A DNA stretch of 64,000 nt from positions 1 to 64,000 of the forward strand of contig NZ_RHIB01000003.1 of assembly GCF_003710255.1 (NCBI RefSeq), in the 5' to 3' direction. Origin of the DNA: Alteribacter keqinensis (GTDB taxonomy: Bacteria > Bacillota > Bacilli > Bacillales > Salisediminibacteriaceae). Of this stretch, positions 8,443 to 18,212 are shown in pieces. The translations under genes were made by a program, and so were the position numbers. The notes beneath the pieces are model-generated. The model saw only the letters and a program-made list of their open reading frames with translations, was not told the origin of the DNA and searched no databases. Within the stretch, counting starts at the first letter, position 1, and each line of letters starts with the position of its first letter.

Positions 8443-9448
8443 AGAATTGATAATATTGGGAATTGAGACGAGCTGTGATGAGACGAGTGCGTCTGTCGTG
8501 CGCGGGGGCAGGGAAATTTTGAGTAATGTCGTGTCGTCGCAGATTGAAAGTCACAAGCGGTTCGGCGGTGTGGTGCCGGAGATTGCGTCGCGCCACCATG
8601 TGGAACAGGTGACGTATATTATTGAAGAGGCCCTTCGTGAGGCTGAGGTGACGATGGACGATGTGGACGCGGTTGCGGTGACTGAGGGTCCGGGACTTGT
8701 AGGTGCCCTGCTGGTGGGGGTTAACGCGGCGAAAGCGCTGGCTTTTGCGAAGAGCAAGCCGCTGATTGGCGTTCATCATATCGCCGGTCACATTTATGCG
8801 AATCATCTTGTGGAGGAGCTTACGTTTCCGCTGCTGTCGCTGGTGGTGTCCGGCGGGCATACGGAGCTTGTGTATATGGACGAGCACGGGAAGTATGAGA
8901 TTCTCGGGGAGACCCGGGATGATGCGGTCGGCGAGGCATATGATAAAGTCGCGCGTACAGTGGGGCTTCCGTATCCGGGAGGACCGCACATTGACCGTCT
9001 CGCTCATGAAGGTGAGGCGACGATTGACCTGCCGCGTGCATGGCTTGAAGCAGATTCTTTTGATTTCAGCTTCAGCGGGTTGAAAAGTGCGGTGATCAAC
9101 ACGCTTCATAATGCAAAGCAGCGTGGAGAAGATGTGCCGGTGAAGACGATTGCGGCGAGTTTTCAGGCGAGCGTGATCGATGTGCTCGTGACGAAGACGA
9201 TGCGTGCAGTTGAAAAGCGGGGCGTGGACCGTCTCGTTCTGGCCGGCGGTGTGGCGGCGAACAAAGGACTGCGTGCGCGGATTACGGAGGTTTGTGAGGA
9301 ACGTGGCATTACGCTGACGATTCCGCCTCTGTCTCTTTGTACCGATAACGCGGCGATGATCGCGGCCGCGGGAGCTGTGATGTATGAAAAAGGCCAGTTT
9401 GCCGATGACCGGCTGAACGGACAGCCGGGGCTGGAGCTGGAGAGGTAG
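8429..9448 (+). CDS. tsaD: tRNA t6A threonylcarbamoyltransferase TsaD
   Basis: A 339-residue protein of normal length. [14 protein letters not shown] opens the ASKHA fold, [12 protein letters not shown] (about residues 112-123) carries the metal-binding histidines, and [19 protein letters not shown] and [12 protein letters not shown] follow in order. It transfers the threonylcarbamoyl group to A37 of tRNA. It is the last gene of the operon and overlaps rimI by 14 nt. Confidence 0.97.
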   Translation: MKSSEELIILGIETSCDETSASVVRGGREILSNVVSSQIESHKRFGGVVPEIASRHHVEQVTYIIEEALREAEVTMDDVDAVAVTEGPGLVGALLVGVNAAKALAFAKSKPLIGVHHIAGHIYANHLVEELTFPLLSLVVSGGHTELVYMDEHGKYEILGETRDDAVGEAYDKVARTVGLPYPGGPHIDRLAHEGEATIDLPRAWLEADSFDFSFSGLKSAVINTLHNAKQRGEDVPVKTIAASFQASVIDVLVTKTMRAVEKRGVDRLVLAGGVAANKGLRARITEVCEERGITLTIPPLSLCTDNAAMIAAAGAVMYEKGQFADDRLNGQPGLELER

Positions 9449-9462
9449 CGTGTGTTGTTGCA

Positions 9463-9545
9463 GGCGGTGCCAGTTACTTTGTTTAGGATTTCACATGGGG
9501 TCAGACACTGCGTGAGGTGCTGAGCACAGTGCCTGGCACCGTTGA
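9463..9545 (+). repeat. GTGCCTGGCACC-type repeat element
   Basis: An 80-bp palindromic element: CGGTGCCAG at the left pairs with CTGGCACCG at the right, with GGGGTCAGACACTG inside. A related sequence with GGGGTCAGGCACTG occurs at 12122-12212, and a short core (GGTGCCTGGCACT) at 44449-44461. It is noncoding and REP-like. Confidence 0.65.
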
Positions 9546-9637
9546 AGAGGATATTGGTTAGTAGGACCAGGAGGGCGTGGGAGCGTCTTGCTGGTTTTTT
9601 TGTTTTTGCAGGGAGGAGGTCGGTGAGAAGGGGCGGA

Positions 9638-9712
9638 TTCATGATAAATCGCGGATATACATGATAAGTGGTCAGGAATTCATGATAAAAGTGATGGATT
9701 CATGATAAAAAG
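9638..9712 (+). repeat. Periodic intergenic array 2 (TTCATGATAAA type)
   Basis: Four units share the core CATGATAA, starting at 9640, 9660, 9681 and 9701 (steps 20, 21, 20 bp). The rest of each unit differs. It lies downstream of tsaD. Confidence 0.8.
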
Positions 9713-10208
9713 GAGAAAATTCACGCCCCGAAACAACAGACGCGAGCATGCTCCCATATACCTGCGCAATACGTTGTGGATACGACAGGAAGTGACGCAT
9801 TTACCGTTTGTTCATCCAAAAGCAGGTAGAGTAAATTTTTCAGAAACGCTGTTAAATCAAGTTGGAGCAGCAAAAAGAGATAAAAATGTCTTATTCGTTC
9901 GACAAAGGTCGTTATTTCGACACGAACCGTTATTCTTTTTTCGACAGAGCAGGAAAAGTCTGGAACTGTTGAATTGCCTTACTTCATTAGCGAAGTAAAG
10001 GACATTGGACTTAGAGCCGTTAGTCTGACAAAATGGTGTCGAATCAGGCGCGAATGCGTTAACCACGCGGTTTATGTAAAACGAAAATAGCGTACATTCT
10101 GTTGTAAGAGCAAAGCTTCTTCTATAACCTTAAGTCATTCGGGTACCGAGTATTTCGATAACCGAGAGTGTTGTGGAAAATTATACTTAGGGGAAAGAAG
10201 GGGTTTAT
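9713..10208 (+). other. Long leader region before the protease gene
   Basis: About 500 bp with no gene I trust. TTCGAC occurs at 9898, 9916 and 9940 (spacings 18 and 24). Open frames exist on both strands but have no recognisable protein similarity. A GGGGAAAGAAGGGG ribosome site precedes the protease start. Confidence 0.4.
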
Positions 10209-12074
10209 GTGAAGAAGTTTGCTGCTTTAACATTGTCTGCGTTGATCTTTGGAAGCGGCTTTCTTGGGGCCGGAGGTTCCGGGTTTGCAGAAGGTGATTC
10301 ATTGAAGAAATTCGAATCTCTCGGCAAAGGAGACGTGAAGGTCGTCCAAGGGAAGGGTCAAAAAGGGCCGCCTACGTTTGTATCGGGTATTCTTTCCGAA
10401 AATTTTTCAAAAGGAAACGCTAAGAGCGCCAAGGCGTTTCTTAGTGAACATGAAGAGTTGTTTCACGTTAAAAATGCCGAGGAAAGTTTGACAGAAGTGA
10501 GGGTTACAGAAGATGAACTGGGTATGACCCACGTTCGTCTTCAGCAGACGAAGAAAGGGATACCGGTTGACCGGAATGAACTCAATGTTCACTTTAACGA
10601 AGACAACAGCATTACCGCAGTCAACGGAAACTTTGATCCGGAGCTGGAAGAGCTCGAGATTAATACCACGCCCGCAGTAAACCGGAATACGGCACTGGAG
10701 ACGGCTAAAAAGGATGTGAGTGCACCGGAGTACGTCGATTTTCAAACTTCGGAGTTGATTATTTATCCGTTTGAAGCCGACTATCATCTTGCGTACCGCA
10801 TTAACCTTGAATTTCACAGTGCGACGCCTGGGAATTGGTATGTATATGTGGATGCTCACACAGGTGAAGTGATTGACCGTTTTGATGCCATGACTGGGCT
10901 TGGTAACTTCAGTGACATTCTCGATCTGGAGGAAATTACGGAACAGCCACAGGCGACTGCCGCTCAAGTGAAGGCAAAGAACGAAAAAGCACAGGAAAAG
11001 AGAAATGAGCTCAGAGGAGCGAGAGGAAAAGGCCTTGGTACGACCGGGGTACAAAAATTGATGGATATTTCCCACGGACTGGATGAAGACGGGGGAAGAA
11101 CGTTTTATCTGGCAGACCACTCCACCAGTGATATGGACGGTATTTTCACATACAATATGCAAAATACCTCTAATCAAATGTGGCTGTATGAAAACGACAG
11201 TGCGTCGTGGAAAGACGTGGAGTACTCAGGGGACAGCAGTTCCTGGGAAGTGGTTGGACAGGGGCCTGCAGTTGATGCTCACAGCAACTCCCGTATAGTA
11301 TATGATTACTTCCTTGAAAATCACGGTCGTAACTCGCTGGACGACCAGGGAATGGCCATTGAATCGCGTGTTCACTATTGGAGAGAGTACAACAACGCGT
11401 TTTGGAGCAACGGTCTTGCCATGATGACCTATGGGGATGGTGACGGACAGCAGTTTATTCCTCTTGCAGCCCTTGATGTAACAGCTCACGAAATGGTTCA
11501 CGGCATCACCCACTATAACGGTGGTCTTCGTTACCGCTTTGAGACAGGGGCCATTAACGAAGCATATTCTGATACCTTTGGCAGCATTATTGACGACCGG
11601 AGCTGGGATGTGGGGGAAGACATTATGGGTGAAGCGTGGCTTGCTGATGGGCGTACGGCTCTTCGAAGCAGTGAAGATCCGGGGAAATTCCCGGTAAACC
11701 AAGCTTACTGGGCTTACAGTGTTGACGGAGAAGGCCGATATCCTGCTCACATGGAGGAGTACTATTTCCTTCCGGGGAACATGGATAATGGCGGTGTCCA
11801 CATTAACTGTACCATTCTTCAGCACTCTGCCTACCTTGTTTCGGAAGAGTACGGTATGGGTCGTGAAGTTGTAGCTGATACTTGGTACAGAGCGTATGAC
11901 TACCTGCACTTTGATGCGACGTTTGCTGAGTTCCGGGAAGCCATTCTTCAATCGGCCACCGATCTTTACGGTGAAGACAGTGAAGAATATGATGCGTTCC
12001 TCGGTGCCTTTGATGATATCGGCTTGTACGAAGGCTGGTCACTGGAAGAAAACCACAGAAGTCCACTCTGGTAA
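10209..12074 (+). CDS. Secreted neutral metalloprotease (M4, thermolysin family)
   Basis: A 621-residue pre-pro-enzyme. Residues 1-28 form a signal peptide. A propeptide with FTP and PepSY-like segments extends to about residue 275. The catalytic part has the zinc motif HEMVH (about 426-430), the third zinc ligand in GAINEAYSDTFG and the catalytic His in NGGVHINCTIL (about 531). The family hydrolyses extracellular protein on the amino side of hydrophobic residues and matures by autoprocessing. The start is GTG. The many Asp and Glu residues are consistent with a salt-adapted secreted enzyme. It interrupts the tsaD-ydiF synteny known from B. subtilis. Confidence 0.95.
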   Translation: MKKFAALTLSALIFGSGFLGAGGSGFAEGDSLKKFESLGKGDVKVVQGKGQKGPPTFVSGILSENFSKGNAKSAKAFLSEHEELFHVKNAEESLTEVRVTEDELGMTHVRLQQTKKGIPVDRNELNVHFNEDNSITAVNGNFDPELEELEINTTPAVNRNTALETAKKDVSAPEYVDFQTSELIIYPFEADYHLAYRINLEFHSATPGNWYVYVDAHTGEVIDRFDAMTGLGNFSDILDLEEITEQPQATAAQVKAKNEKAQEKRNELRGARGKGLGTTGVQKLMDISHGLDEDGGRTFYLADHSTSDMDGIFTYNMQNTSNQMWLYENDSASWKDVEYSGDSSSWEVVGQGPAVDAHSNSRIVYDYFLENHGRNSLDDQGMAIESRVHYWREYNNAFWSNGLAMMTYGDGDGQQFIPLAALDVTAHEMVHGITHYNGGLRYRFETGAINEAYSDTFGSIIDDRSWDVGEDIMGEAWLADGRTALRSSEDPGKFPVNQAYWAYSVDGEGRYPAHMEEYYFLPGNMDNGGVHINCTILQHSAYLVSEEYGMGREVVADTWYRAYDYLHFDATFAEFREAILQSATDLYGEDSEEYDAFLGAFDDIGLYEGWSLEENHRSPLW

Positions 12075-12083
12075 AATCATACC

Positions 12084-12111
12084 TCCGCTCCCAGGAGCGG
12101 GGATTTTTGTG
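12084..12111 (+). terminator. Protease gene terminator
   Basis: CCGCTC-CCAG-GAGCGG hairpin followed by GGATTTTTG. Confidence 0.75.
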
Positions 12112-12121
12112 TTTTCGTTTG

Positions 12122-12212
12122 TTTTGGTCCAAGGCACTGTGTTCAAGAATTCACGTGGGGTCAGGCACTGTGTGATTTTATTCACAGAGCGCCTGACCCT
12201 CTGTGAACCGGG
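12122..12212 (+). repeat. GGGGTCAGGCACTG repeat element
   Basis: AAGGCACTGTGTTC, GTGGGGTCAGGCACTGTG and a partly complementary right side (CACAGAGCGCCTGACCC) form a palindromic element related to the one at 9463-9545. It is noncoding. Confidence 0.6.
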
Positions 12213-12247
12213 GTACAAAAGGACAATTTCCTATTGACTTTTTGGGG

Positions 12248-12479
12248 TTATGCACAATTCCCACAGGGGGGTGTGGATAAAACGAATGAATGTTCGTGTT
12301 AATAACAATCTGTGTACAACCTGTGGATAGTGTGGAAAAGTCCTCTCAAACCACTAATGATAACAGTGTTTCTGTTCACAACTTTTCTGGGGATAAACGG
12401 GCAGTTTTGTGAATAACCTATCCAAGTAGCGGAATAACTGGACTTAGTCTGTGGAAAAGTGTGTGGATAGTGTGGATAG
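12248..12479 (+). promoter_or_regulatory. Cluster of DnaA boxes
   Basis: Against the consensus TGTGGATAA (TTATCCACA on the other strand) there is one perfect box at 12272 and boxes with one mismatch at 12322, 12331, 12388, 12408, 12450, 12462 and 12471, all in the same orientation, plus TTATGCACA at 12248 in the opposite one. That is nine boxes in 232 bp. Three more perfect boxes lie inside the next gene (13307, 13703, 13872). No dnaA or dnaN gene is nearby, so this is not oriC. It looks like a DnaA-titrating cluster of the kind described in B. subtilis. Confidence 0.7.
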
Positions 12480-12513
12480 TTCAGAAAATTATCTGTTTTC
12501 AGGAGAGAAGTCT

Positions 12514-14682
12514 GTGAAAAAGAGCAGGTTTGCCATTATTTTATTCGTTTTTCTTCTTATTTTACCCACAATCGCAATCGCAGAGGCCGGTGGTAACCCC
12601 GGTGACGAAGATGAACTCCTTGTTGTTCTCGTTCCTGGGCTTTCCTTTGACGAAGTCCGGTGGCTGATTGACCATGGGGAAAAGACCCGCCTGTGGGAAA
12701 CGGGCGGTCTTGGTGCTGTTAACGTGAAAGGGGAAGGGAATTATTCTTATTTAAACCATGCGGTGACGATGGGAGCCGGGGAGCGTGCTGCGGGAATCGC
12801 AGGATGGAATGGATTTCTCCCTGCAGAGCTTGTGGATCAAACTCCGGTGGAGGAACTTGTGCTTCAGTGGACAGGGGAAAGCCGGGAACGGCCCCTGTAT
12901 CATCCGTTTTTTTCCCAGCTCGTGAAAAAGAATGAGGCGGGCCTGAGGCAGGGCCAAGTGGGCAGGTTCGGGACGATGCTCGCTGACGCCGGTGTAAAGC
13001 GGCACGTGGCCGGTCATAGTGACACACGGACAGAGAAACAGCGCTACGGATCACTTCTTCTCATTGATGAAGAAGGTGGAGCGGGGACGTACAGCCCCGG
13101 GGGCATTCAAGCCGATACCGAGAGTCCGTCCGGCATGAGGCACAACCGGGATGAGCTGATGGAAGAGATTAAGAAAAACAGTGGCAAAAAAAGCTTCACC
13201 GTTGTGGAGTGGGGGGATGTGCACCGTCTTTTTAAAGAACGGACGGCGATGACAGACCGTCATTTTACTGCGCGTTATGAAAAAACGATGCTGGAGCTGG
13301 AGGCATTTATCCACACTGTGGTGGGCGATACGAAAAAGGAAGTGTGGCTGTTGTCGCCCGGGGTAAATGACCGGGCGCTGGAAAAGCAGGATCAGCTCGC
13401 GCCTCTGTGGGTGTGGAAAACGGATCGTTCTGCTGTGTGGACGTGGAAATCGGACACAACAAGGCGTGAGCAGCTTATGGGGAGCGTGGATCTTGTGCCA
13501 ACGTGGCTTACAGCTCTTGGTCTGGAAGCGGGAACGGAGTGGACAGGCTATCCGCTCTCGTTTGAACAGTCGATTACCGGGAAGCCGGCGGACTTTCTTG
13601 AGCGTCACGAAGCAATGACCTCTGTTTTTGCAAAACGGGGTCCCGTTCTTTCCGGGTACATCACGGCTTTGGTGACGGTACTTGTCGGTGTGAGCCTGGT
13701 GCTGTGGATAAAGCCCTTCTCCGTTGTGTGGCGGCGGGCAGCAAGGATTGTGCTCACAAGCGCGGTAAGTTCACCCCTGTGGTTTTTACTCACCGGACCC
13801 CTTGTACCTCATGTATCCACAGCCGGGTACGTGCTACTGATGGTGATCGCAACCGCTGCCGGGGCCGTTGTTGTGGATAAAATGACGCGGCACTCAGTGA
13901 GTGTGATCTGCGGGCTGTTTTTTCTTGCGGCCACGTTGGATATACTGAACGGTGCATCGCTGATTAAGCAGTCGTTCCTCGGCTACGATCCAATTATCGG
14001 AGCCAGGTATTACGGGATCGGGAATGAATTTGCCGGTGTGTACATCGTGAGCGGCTGGCTCATGCTGACACCGTTTTTTACAGGCGGGAAAAAAAGACCG
14101 GTGGTTCGTCATACCGCCCTTATTGCTGTGCTCACAGGAATGCTTCTTTTTCTCGCTACATCGTCTCTCGGGGCAAACGCGGGGGCATCCCTTGCGGCAG
14201 GTGTGATGATCGGGTTTATTGTGTACAAGCTGTTTTTCGCCTTTGTGAGCTGGAAGCGCCTCGCTGTTTTTTTACCCGCAGGAGGGGTGGCGTTACTCGG
14301 GTTCCTCTACGTCGTGCAGCTGAATCAGCCGGCCAGCCACATTCACTCGGCATTTTCGCTCCTGTTTCAGGGGGATGTGGAGGCAATCGGGCGGATCGTG
14401 CACCGCAAGCTTGAGATGAACTGGAAGATCTTCCGGATTTCCCACTGGACCCAGCTGTTTGTGACCACGTACCTGCTGATCGGGATTTATATGTGGCGGG
14501 GAAAAAAAGCGGTGTGGTCCCATGAACGAAACGTGATTGTACAAGGATGTATCATCGCGTCACTGGCGCTGCTTTTTCTGAATGATTCGGGCATTGTGGC
14601 AGCGGCTACGAGCATGTTCGTGACCCTGTGCGCAAGCTATGCATGGCTTTTGGATGATGGAAAGGAGAAACAAACTGGCTGA
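12514..14682 (+). CDS. Uncharacterised membrane protein, phosphatase-like N-domain
   Basis: A 722-residue protein. An N-terminal signal or anchor helix (about residues 5-25) is followed by a soluble extracytoplasmic domain of some 340 residues that opens with LLVVLVPGLSFDEVRWL and contains DLVPTWLTALGLE, a layout reminiscent of alkaline-phosphatase/sulfatase-fold proteins. The metal-binding residues are not obvious. From about residue 370 there are eight to ten membrane helices, with the striking block GYDPIIGARYYGIGNEFAGVY near residue 490. I have seen this block in uncharacterised Firmicutes proteins and know no assigned function. GTG 12514 follows AGGAGAG; the upstream in-frame ATG would translate through DnaA boxes. 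Confidence 0.8.
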   Translation: MKKSRFAIILFVFLLILPTIAIAEAGGNPGDEDELLVVLVPGLSFDEVRWLIDHGEKTRLWETGGLGAVNVKGEGNYSYLNHAVTMGAGERAAGIAGWNGFLPAELVDQTPVEELVLQWTGESRERPLYHPFFSQLVKKNEAGLRQGQVGRFGTMLADAGVKRHVAGHSDTRTEKQRYGSLLLIDEEGGAGTYSPGGIQADTESPSGMRHNRDELMEEIKKNSGKKSFTVVEWGDVHRLFKERTAMTDRHFTARYEKTMLELEAFIHTVVGDTKKEVWLLSPGVNDRALEKQDQLAPLWVWKTDRSAVWTWKSDTTRREQLMGSVDLVPTWLTALGLEAGTEWTGYPLSFEQSITGKPADFLERHEAMTSVFAKRGPVLSGYITALVTVLVGVSLVLWIKPFSVVWRRAARIVLTSAVSSPLWFLLTGPLVPHVSTAGYVLLMVIATAAGAVVVDKMTRHSVSVICGLFFLAATLDILNGASLIKQSFLGYDPIIGARYYGIGNEFAGVYIVSGWLMLTPFFTGGKKRPVVRHTALIAVLTGMLLFLATSSLGANAGASLAAGVMIGFIVYKLFFAFVSWKRLAVFLPAGGVALLGFLYVVQLNQPASHIHSAFSLLFQGDVEAIGRIVHRKLEMNWKIFRISHWTQLFVTTYLLIGIYMWRGKKAVWSHERNVIVQGCIIASLALLFLNDSGIVAAATSMFVTLCASYAWLLDDGKEKQTG

Positions 14683-14734
14683 TTTGAACTAACATATATT
14701 GGAATTTCCTTTATTACTATGAAAGTAAAAAGGG

Positions 14735-16222
14735 ATGAAGCCAGTGAGAGGGTTATCTGTTTTAACAAAAGTCCATGCCGAACCGGCCGGGGAACACGTG
14801 GAAATGATAAAGAAGGGGCTGCCGCGGCCGGCGAAAAGAAAGCGGGTCATTGTTCTCGGAGCCGGCATGGCAGGGCTTGTGTCAGCATCTCTTTTAAAGC
14901 AGGCGGGTCACTCGGTCACACTTCTTGAAGCGAACTCCCGGGTGGGCGGAAGGGTTCATACGCTGCGGGAGCCGTTCCAGAACGACGGTCACTTTGAGGG
15001 AGGGGCCATGAGGATTCCGAGTCATCACCAGCTGACGATGGCGTATGTGAACAAGTTTCAGCTTCCGGTAATTCCGTTTGTGAATGCAACGGACAATGAC
15101 CTAATTTATATGAACGGAAAGCTTGTGCGCAAGTATATGTACGAAGACGATCCGGACCTGCTCGGCTTTCCTGTGGATGAAAAAGAGCGGGGATTGACGG
15201 CAGTAAACCTCCTGAGGCGGGGAGTATCGGAATTTGCCGAGCGGTATGTTCAAGGGACAACGGCGGAGCGGCGGCAGCTCCTTGCCCGTTTTGCCCGCTA
15301 CTCAAAGGATGGCTTTTTGCGGGATAATCCTGAGGGGACGGCCTTATCAGACACCGCTTCCTACAAAGTCAATACGATGCTCGGGCTCGGCGGCTTTCAC
15401 CATCTTTCCTTTACTGATATTTTATTGAATATTACAAGTACGATTTTTGGGGAGGACGTTGACTTTTTCCAGATTGAAGGGGGAAATGACCGGCTTCCTG
15501 GAGCGTTTCTGCCTCTTATCAGAGATCAATTGCATGTGAGCCGTACCGTCAGACGCATCGTTCAGGACGAGACGGGAGTCCAGGTGACGGCAGAAGATGA
15601 CAATAAGAAGCAGCACGTTTATTCTGGTGACGTGGTTGTATGCACACTTCCCTTTTCTGTGCTGCGGCTTGTGGAGATCTGGCCCCATGATTCCCTTTCT
15701 TTTGACAAACAGCGGGCGATCCGGGAGCTTGTCTATGTGCAGGCGACAAAGGTAGGGATTGAGTTTAAGCGGAAATTCTGGGAGGACGATGCTTTATACG
15801 GCGGAAGCCTCGTTACGGACCTGCCTCTTCAGTTTATGTATTATCCGAGCCATAACATGAACGAGTCGGGACCGGGGGTTTTAAAAGCCTGTTATGCGTG
15901 GGGAGAAAACGCAAATCTGTGGGACGCCATGGAAGAAGAGGAGCGCGTGGAACGGGCGTTATCGTATGTGGCCCATATTCACGGGGAAAAAGTAAGGAAT
16001 CTTGCTACAGCCGGAGTGTCTGTAAGCTGGGGGAGCAATCCTTTTTCCGCCGGGTGTTTTTCCATGTTTAAGCCTTACCAGCATGATGATTTGCCAGGAG
16101 TAATCCGTCAGCGGGAAGGGCGGATTCATTTTGCCGGGGAGCACACGTCTCGTCTCCATGCATGGATTGAAGGCGCCGTCGAGTCGGGCGTCCGGGTGGC
16201 GGAGGAAGTGAACAGGGGTTGA
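14735..16222 (+). CDS. Flavin amine oxidase family protein
   Basis: A 495-residue FAD enzyme. The dinucleotide fold VIVLGAGMAGLVSASLLKQAG (about residues 38-58) is followed by LLEANSRVGGRVHT, and the C-terminal GRIHFAGEHTSRLHAWIEGAVESG closes the FAD site. These are the monoamine/L-amino-acid oxidase signatures. It resembles YobN-type oxidases of Bacillus and would release ammonia and hydrogen peroxide from an amine or amino acid. The first 35 residues lie before the fold, and a later ATG (about residue 24) is possible because the ribosome site AAAAGGG is very close to the chosen ATG. Confidence 0.88.
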   Translation: MKPVRGLSVLTKVHAEPAGEHVEMIKKGLPRPAKRKRVIVLGAGMAGLVSASLLKQAGHSVTLLEANSRVGGRVHTLREPFQNDGHFEGGAMRIPSHHQLTMAYVNKFQLPVIPFVNATDNDLIYMNGKLVRKYMYEDDPDLLGFPVDEKERGLTAVNLLRRGVSEFAERYVQGTTAERRQLLARFARYSKDGFLRDNPEGTALSDTASYKVNTMLGLGGFHHLSFTDILLNITSTIFGEDVDFFQIEGGNDRLPGAFLPLIRDQLHVSRTVRRIVQDETGVQVTAEDDNKKQHVYSGDVVVCTLPFSVLRLVEIWPHDSLSFDKQRAIRELVYVQATKVGIEFKRKFWEDDALYGGSLVTDLPLQFMYYPSHNMNESGPGVLKACYAWGENANLWDAMEEEERVERALSYVAHIHGEKVRNLATAGVSVSWGSNPFSAGCFSMFKPYQHDDLPGVIRQREGRIHFAGEHTSRLHAWIEGAVESGVRVAEEVNRG

Positions 16223-16318
16223 TTGCCGCTTTATGGGGTAGTAATTCTTTTGCAAAATGAGATGATCCTTCCCAAAGGAGAAGCATTACACAGTAACAAT
16301 TTATTTTGACACTTAAAG

Positions 16319-16355
16319 AAAACAGGTGGCGGACATTGGTCCGGCCACCTGTTTG
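16319..16355. terminator. Bidirectional terminator
   Basis: AACAGGTGGC-GGAC pairs with GTCC-GGCCACCTGTT in a long stem between two convergent genes. Confidence 0.85.
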
Positions 16356-16357
16356 CG

Positions 16358-18001
16358 TTAAAACGGATACGTCTGGAGATCGATACCCCACGCGAGTGGA
16401 AGGTAGAAATAAACAAACGCAGCGATAATAAAGATGGAAAAGAGGTTGATCCAGAACCCGGCTTTGGCCATGTCTCCGATGCGGAGGTCGGTGCTGGCAA
16501 AGACGACGGCGTTTGGCGGTGTGGCTACAGGGAGCATGAACGCACAGGACGCGGCAAGTGCAGCAGCGACCATAAGCGCGTACGGATGCACGTCGATGGC
16601 AAAAGCAAGTGAGGCCATGATCGGAAACATCATCGTCGCTGTAGCCGTATTTGACGTAATCTCCGTCAGGAAAATAACGAGCGCCGTTACGGCGAGCAGA
16701 ATCACAAAGAAGTTAACGGCTGCGAGCACCGTAAGCTGGTTACCGATGTATTCCGCAAGGCCCGTTTCCGTAAATCCTGCGGCGATGGCAAGTCCGCCCC
16801 CGAAGAGGAGAAGAATACCCCATGGAAGCTTTTTCGCCGTATCCCAGTCCATGATGCGGCCCGGTATACGGATCGACGGGATGAGAAACAGGGATACAGC
16901 TGCGGCAATTGCAATCGTTGTATCGTTAATTTCAACGGCTTCGACACCGTCAAAGATAAACGTACGGCTGATCCAGAAAAACGCGGTGACGACGAACACA
17001 GTGAATACGATTTTTTCCTCGGGATTTACTTTCCCAAGGGCACGTTTTTCGCTCTGGATCACTTCACGTCCGCCGGGAATCTGGGTGATTTTCATTTTAA
17101 ATTGGATTTTCACCAGGTAAAACCAGACAAGGCCGAGCAAAAGGATGGAAAGCGGCACGCCGAACAGCATCCAGATGGCAAAGGAAATGTCGATGCCGTA
17201 GAGCTGGTTGACGACCCCTGCAAAAATCGTGTTTGGCGGTGTTCCGATGAGTGTTCCGAGTCCGCCGATTGAGGCAGAGTAGGCGATACCGAGAAGAAGG
17301 GCGCGGCTGAAGTTTACCCGTTCGACTTCGGTGTCTCCTTTTTTGTTTTCCTTAAGGGACTTGCTTACCTGCAGGATGATTGCAGTACCGATCGGCACCA
17401 TCATCATCGCTGTGGCGGTGTTTGAAATCCACATGGATAAAAAGCCCGTGGCGACCATGAACCCGAGAACGATCTTCGGGGTACTTGTTCCGATGACGCT
17501 GATAATGGCGATGGCGATCCGTTTGTGGACGCCCCATTTTTCAAGAGCCAGGGCGAGTACGAAACCGCCCATAAAGAGAAAGACTGTGTTGTCCCCGTAG
17601 GCGGAAACAACGGTGCCGCTCTCAAGGGAGCCGGTGAGGGGAAAGAGAATAATCGGCATGATGGACGTGGCCGGGATCGGGATGGCTTCGGTGATCCACC
17701 ATGTGGCGATCCAGAGCGTGGACGCAAGAACGGCCCGTGCTTCCCAGGACAATCCTTCTGGGCTGAAAAAGAGAAGGGTTGCGATAAAAAGAAGAGGCCC
17801 AAGGACAAGTCCGATCATCTGCCGGCGGTCGTAGGACCGGGGTTCTTTTTCCGGATCCGTTCCCGTATCAGGCTGTTCGGCAGTGCTGCCTCCGCCGGTG
17901 CCTCCTGATCCTGTGCGGCCTCCGGGGTTAAAGGTAAGTAATTCGATGGCCTGGTGGTGCCATTTCCACATCTGATTCCACGTTTTTGTGAGTGTGCTCA
18001 T
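16358..18001 (-). CDS. SLC13/DASS sodium:dicarboxylate symporter
   Basis: A 547-residue transporter with about 11-13 membrane helices. Two SNT motifs, SNTATAMMMVP in the first half and SNTATATMMFP in the second, are the sodium/carboxylate sites of the DASS family. An unusual Gly/Ser-rich polar N-terminus (about 60 residues) precedes the first helix. The family takes up succinate, malate or related anions with Na+. The second ATG is chosen because AAGGAGG lies 7 nt upstream; the first ATG would abut it. Confidence 0.93.
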   Translation of the reverse strand: MSTLTKTWNQMWKWHHQAIELLTFNPGGRTGSGGTGGGSTAEQPDTGTDPEKEPRSYDRRQMIGLVLGPLLFIATLLFFSPEGLSWEARAVLASTLWIATWWITEAIPIPATSIMPIILFPLTGSLESGTVVSAYGDNTVFLFMGGFVLALALEKWGVHKRIAIAIISVIGTSTPKIVLGFMVATGFLSMWISNTATAMMMVPIGTAIILQVSKSLKENKKGDTEVERVNFSRALLLGIAYSASIGGLGTLIGTPPNTIFAGVVNQLYGIDISFAIWMLFGVPLSILLLGLVWFYLVKIQFKMKITQIPGGREVIQSEKRALGKVNPEEKIVFTVFVVTAFFWISRTFIFDGVEAVEINDTTIAIAAAVSLFLIPSIRIPGRIMDWDTAKKLPWGILLLFGGGLAIAAGFTETGLAEYIGNQLTVLAAVNFFVILLAVTALVIFLTEITSNTATATMMFPIMASLAFAIDVHPYALMVAAALAASCAFMLPVATPPNAVVFASTDLRIGDMAKAGFWINLFSIFIIAAFVYFYLPLAWGIDLQTYPF

Positions 18002-18212
18002 GAACATACCTCCTTGTGATAAATGAATGAATGCGCTTTCTTAGTTTGCAATGGTAAAGAAAACTGAAAATAAAGTCAATGGAAGAGGGTGGCAGTTGTG
18101 GAACGGCCGGGTTATGTAAGTGTTCATGCAGGGAGGGGAGCGGGCCGCCCGTACTGGGGTTCCTTTACCCTATTGGGGGCGGGTTGAAGCGGGGAATGGG
18201 GAGGGAAAGGGC

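Noticed and set aside
9702-9998. Plus-strand open frame of 98 codons upstream of the protease
   Set aside because: It begins inside array 2, is Arg-rich with no recognisable domain and lacks a ribosome site.
12248-12479. DnaA-box cluster considered as oriC
   Set aside because: There is no dnaA, dnaN or rpmH nearby, and the surrounding gene order is that of the thiL-groEL region.
16434-17120. Long plus-strand open frame (228 codons) opposite the SLC13 symporter gene
   Set aside because: It is fully antisense to a clear transporter gene and its translation has no family features; it results from the GC-rich codon pattern.
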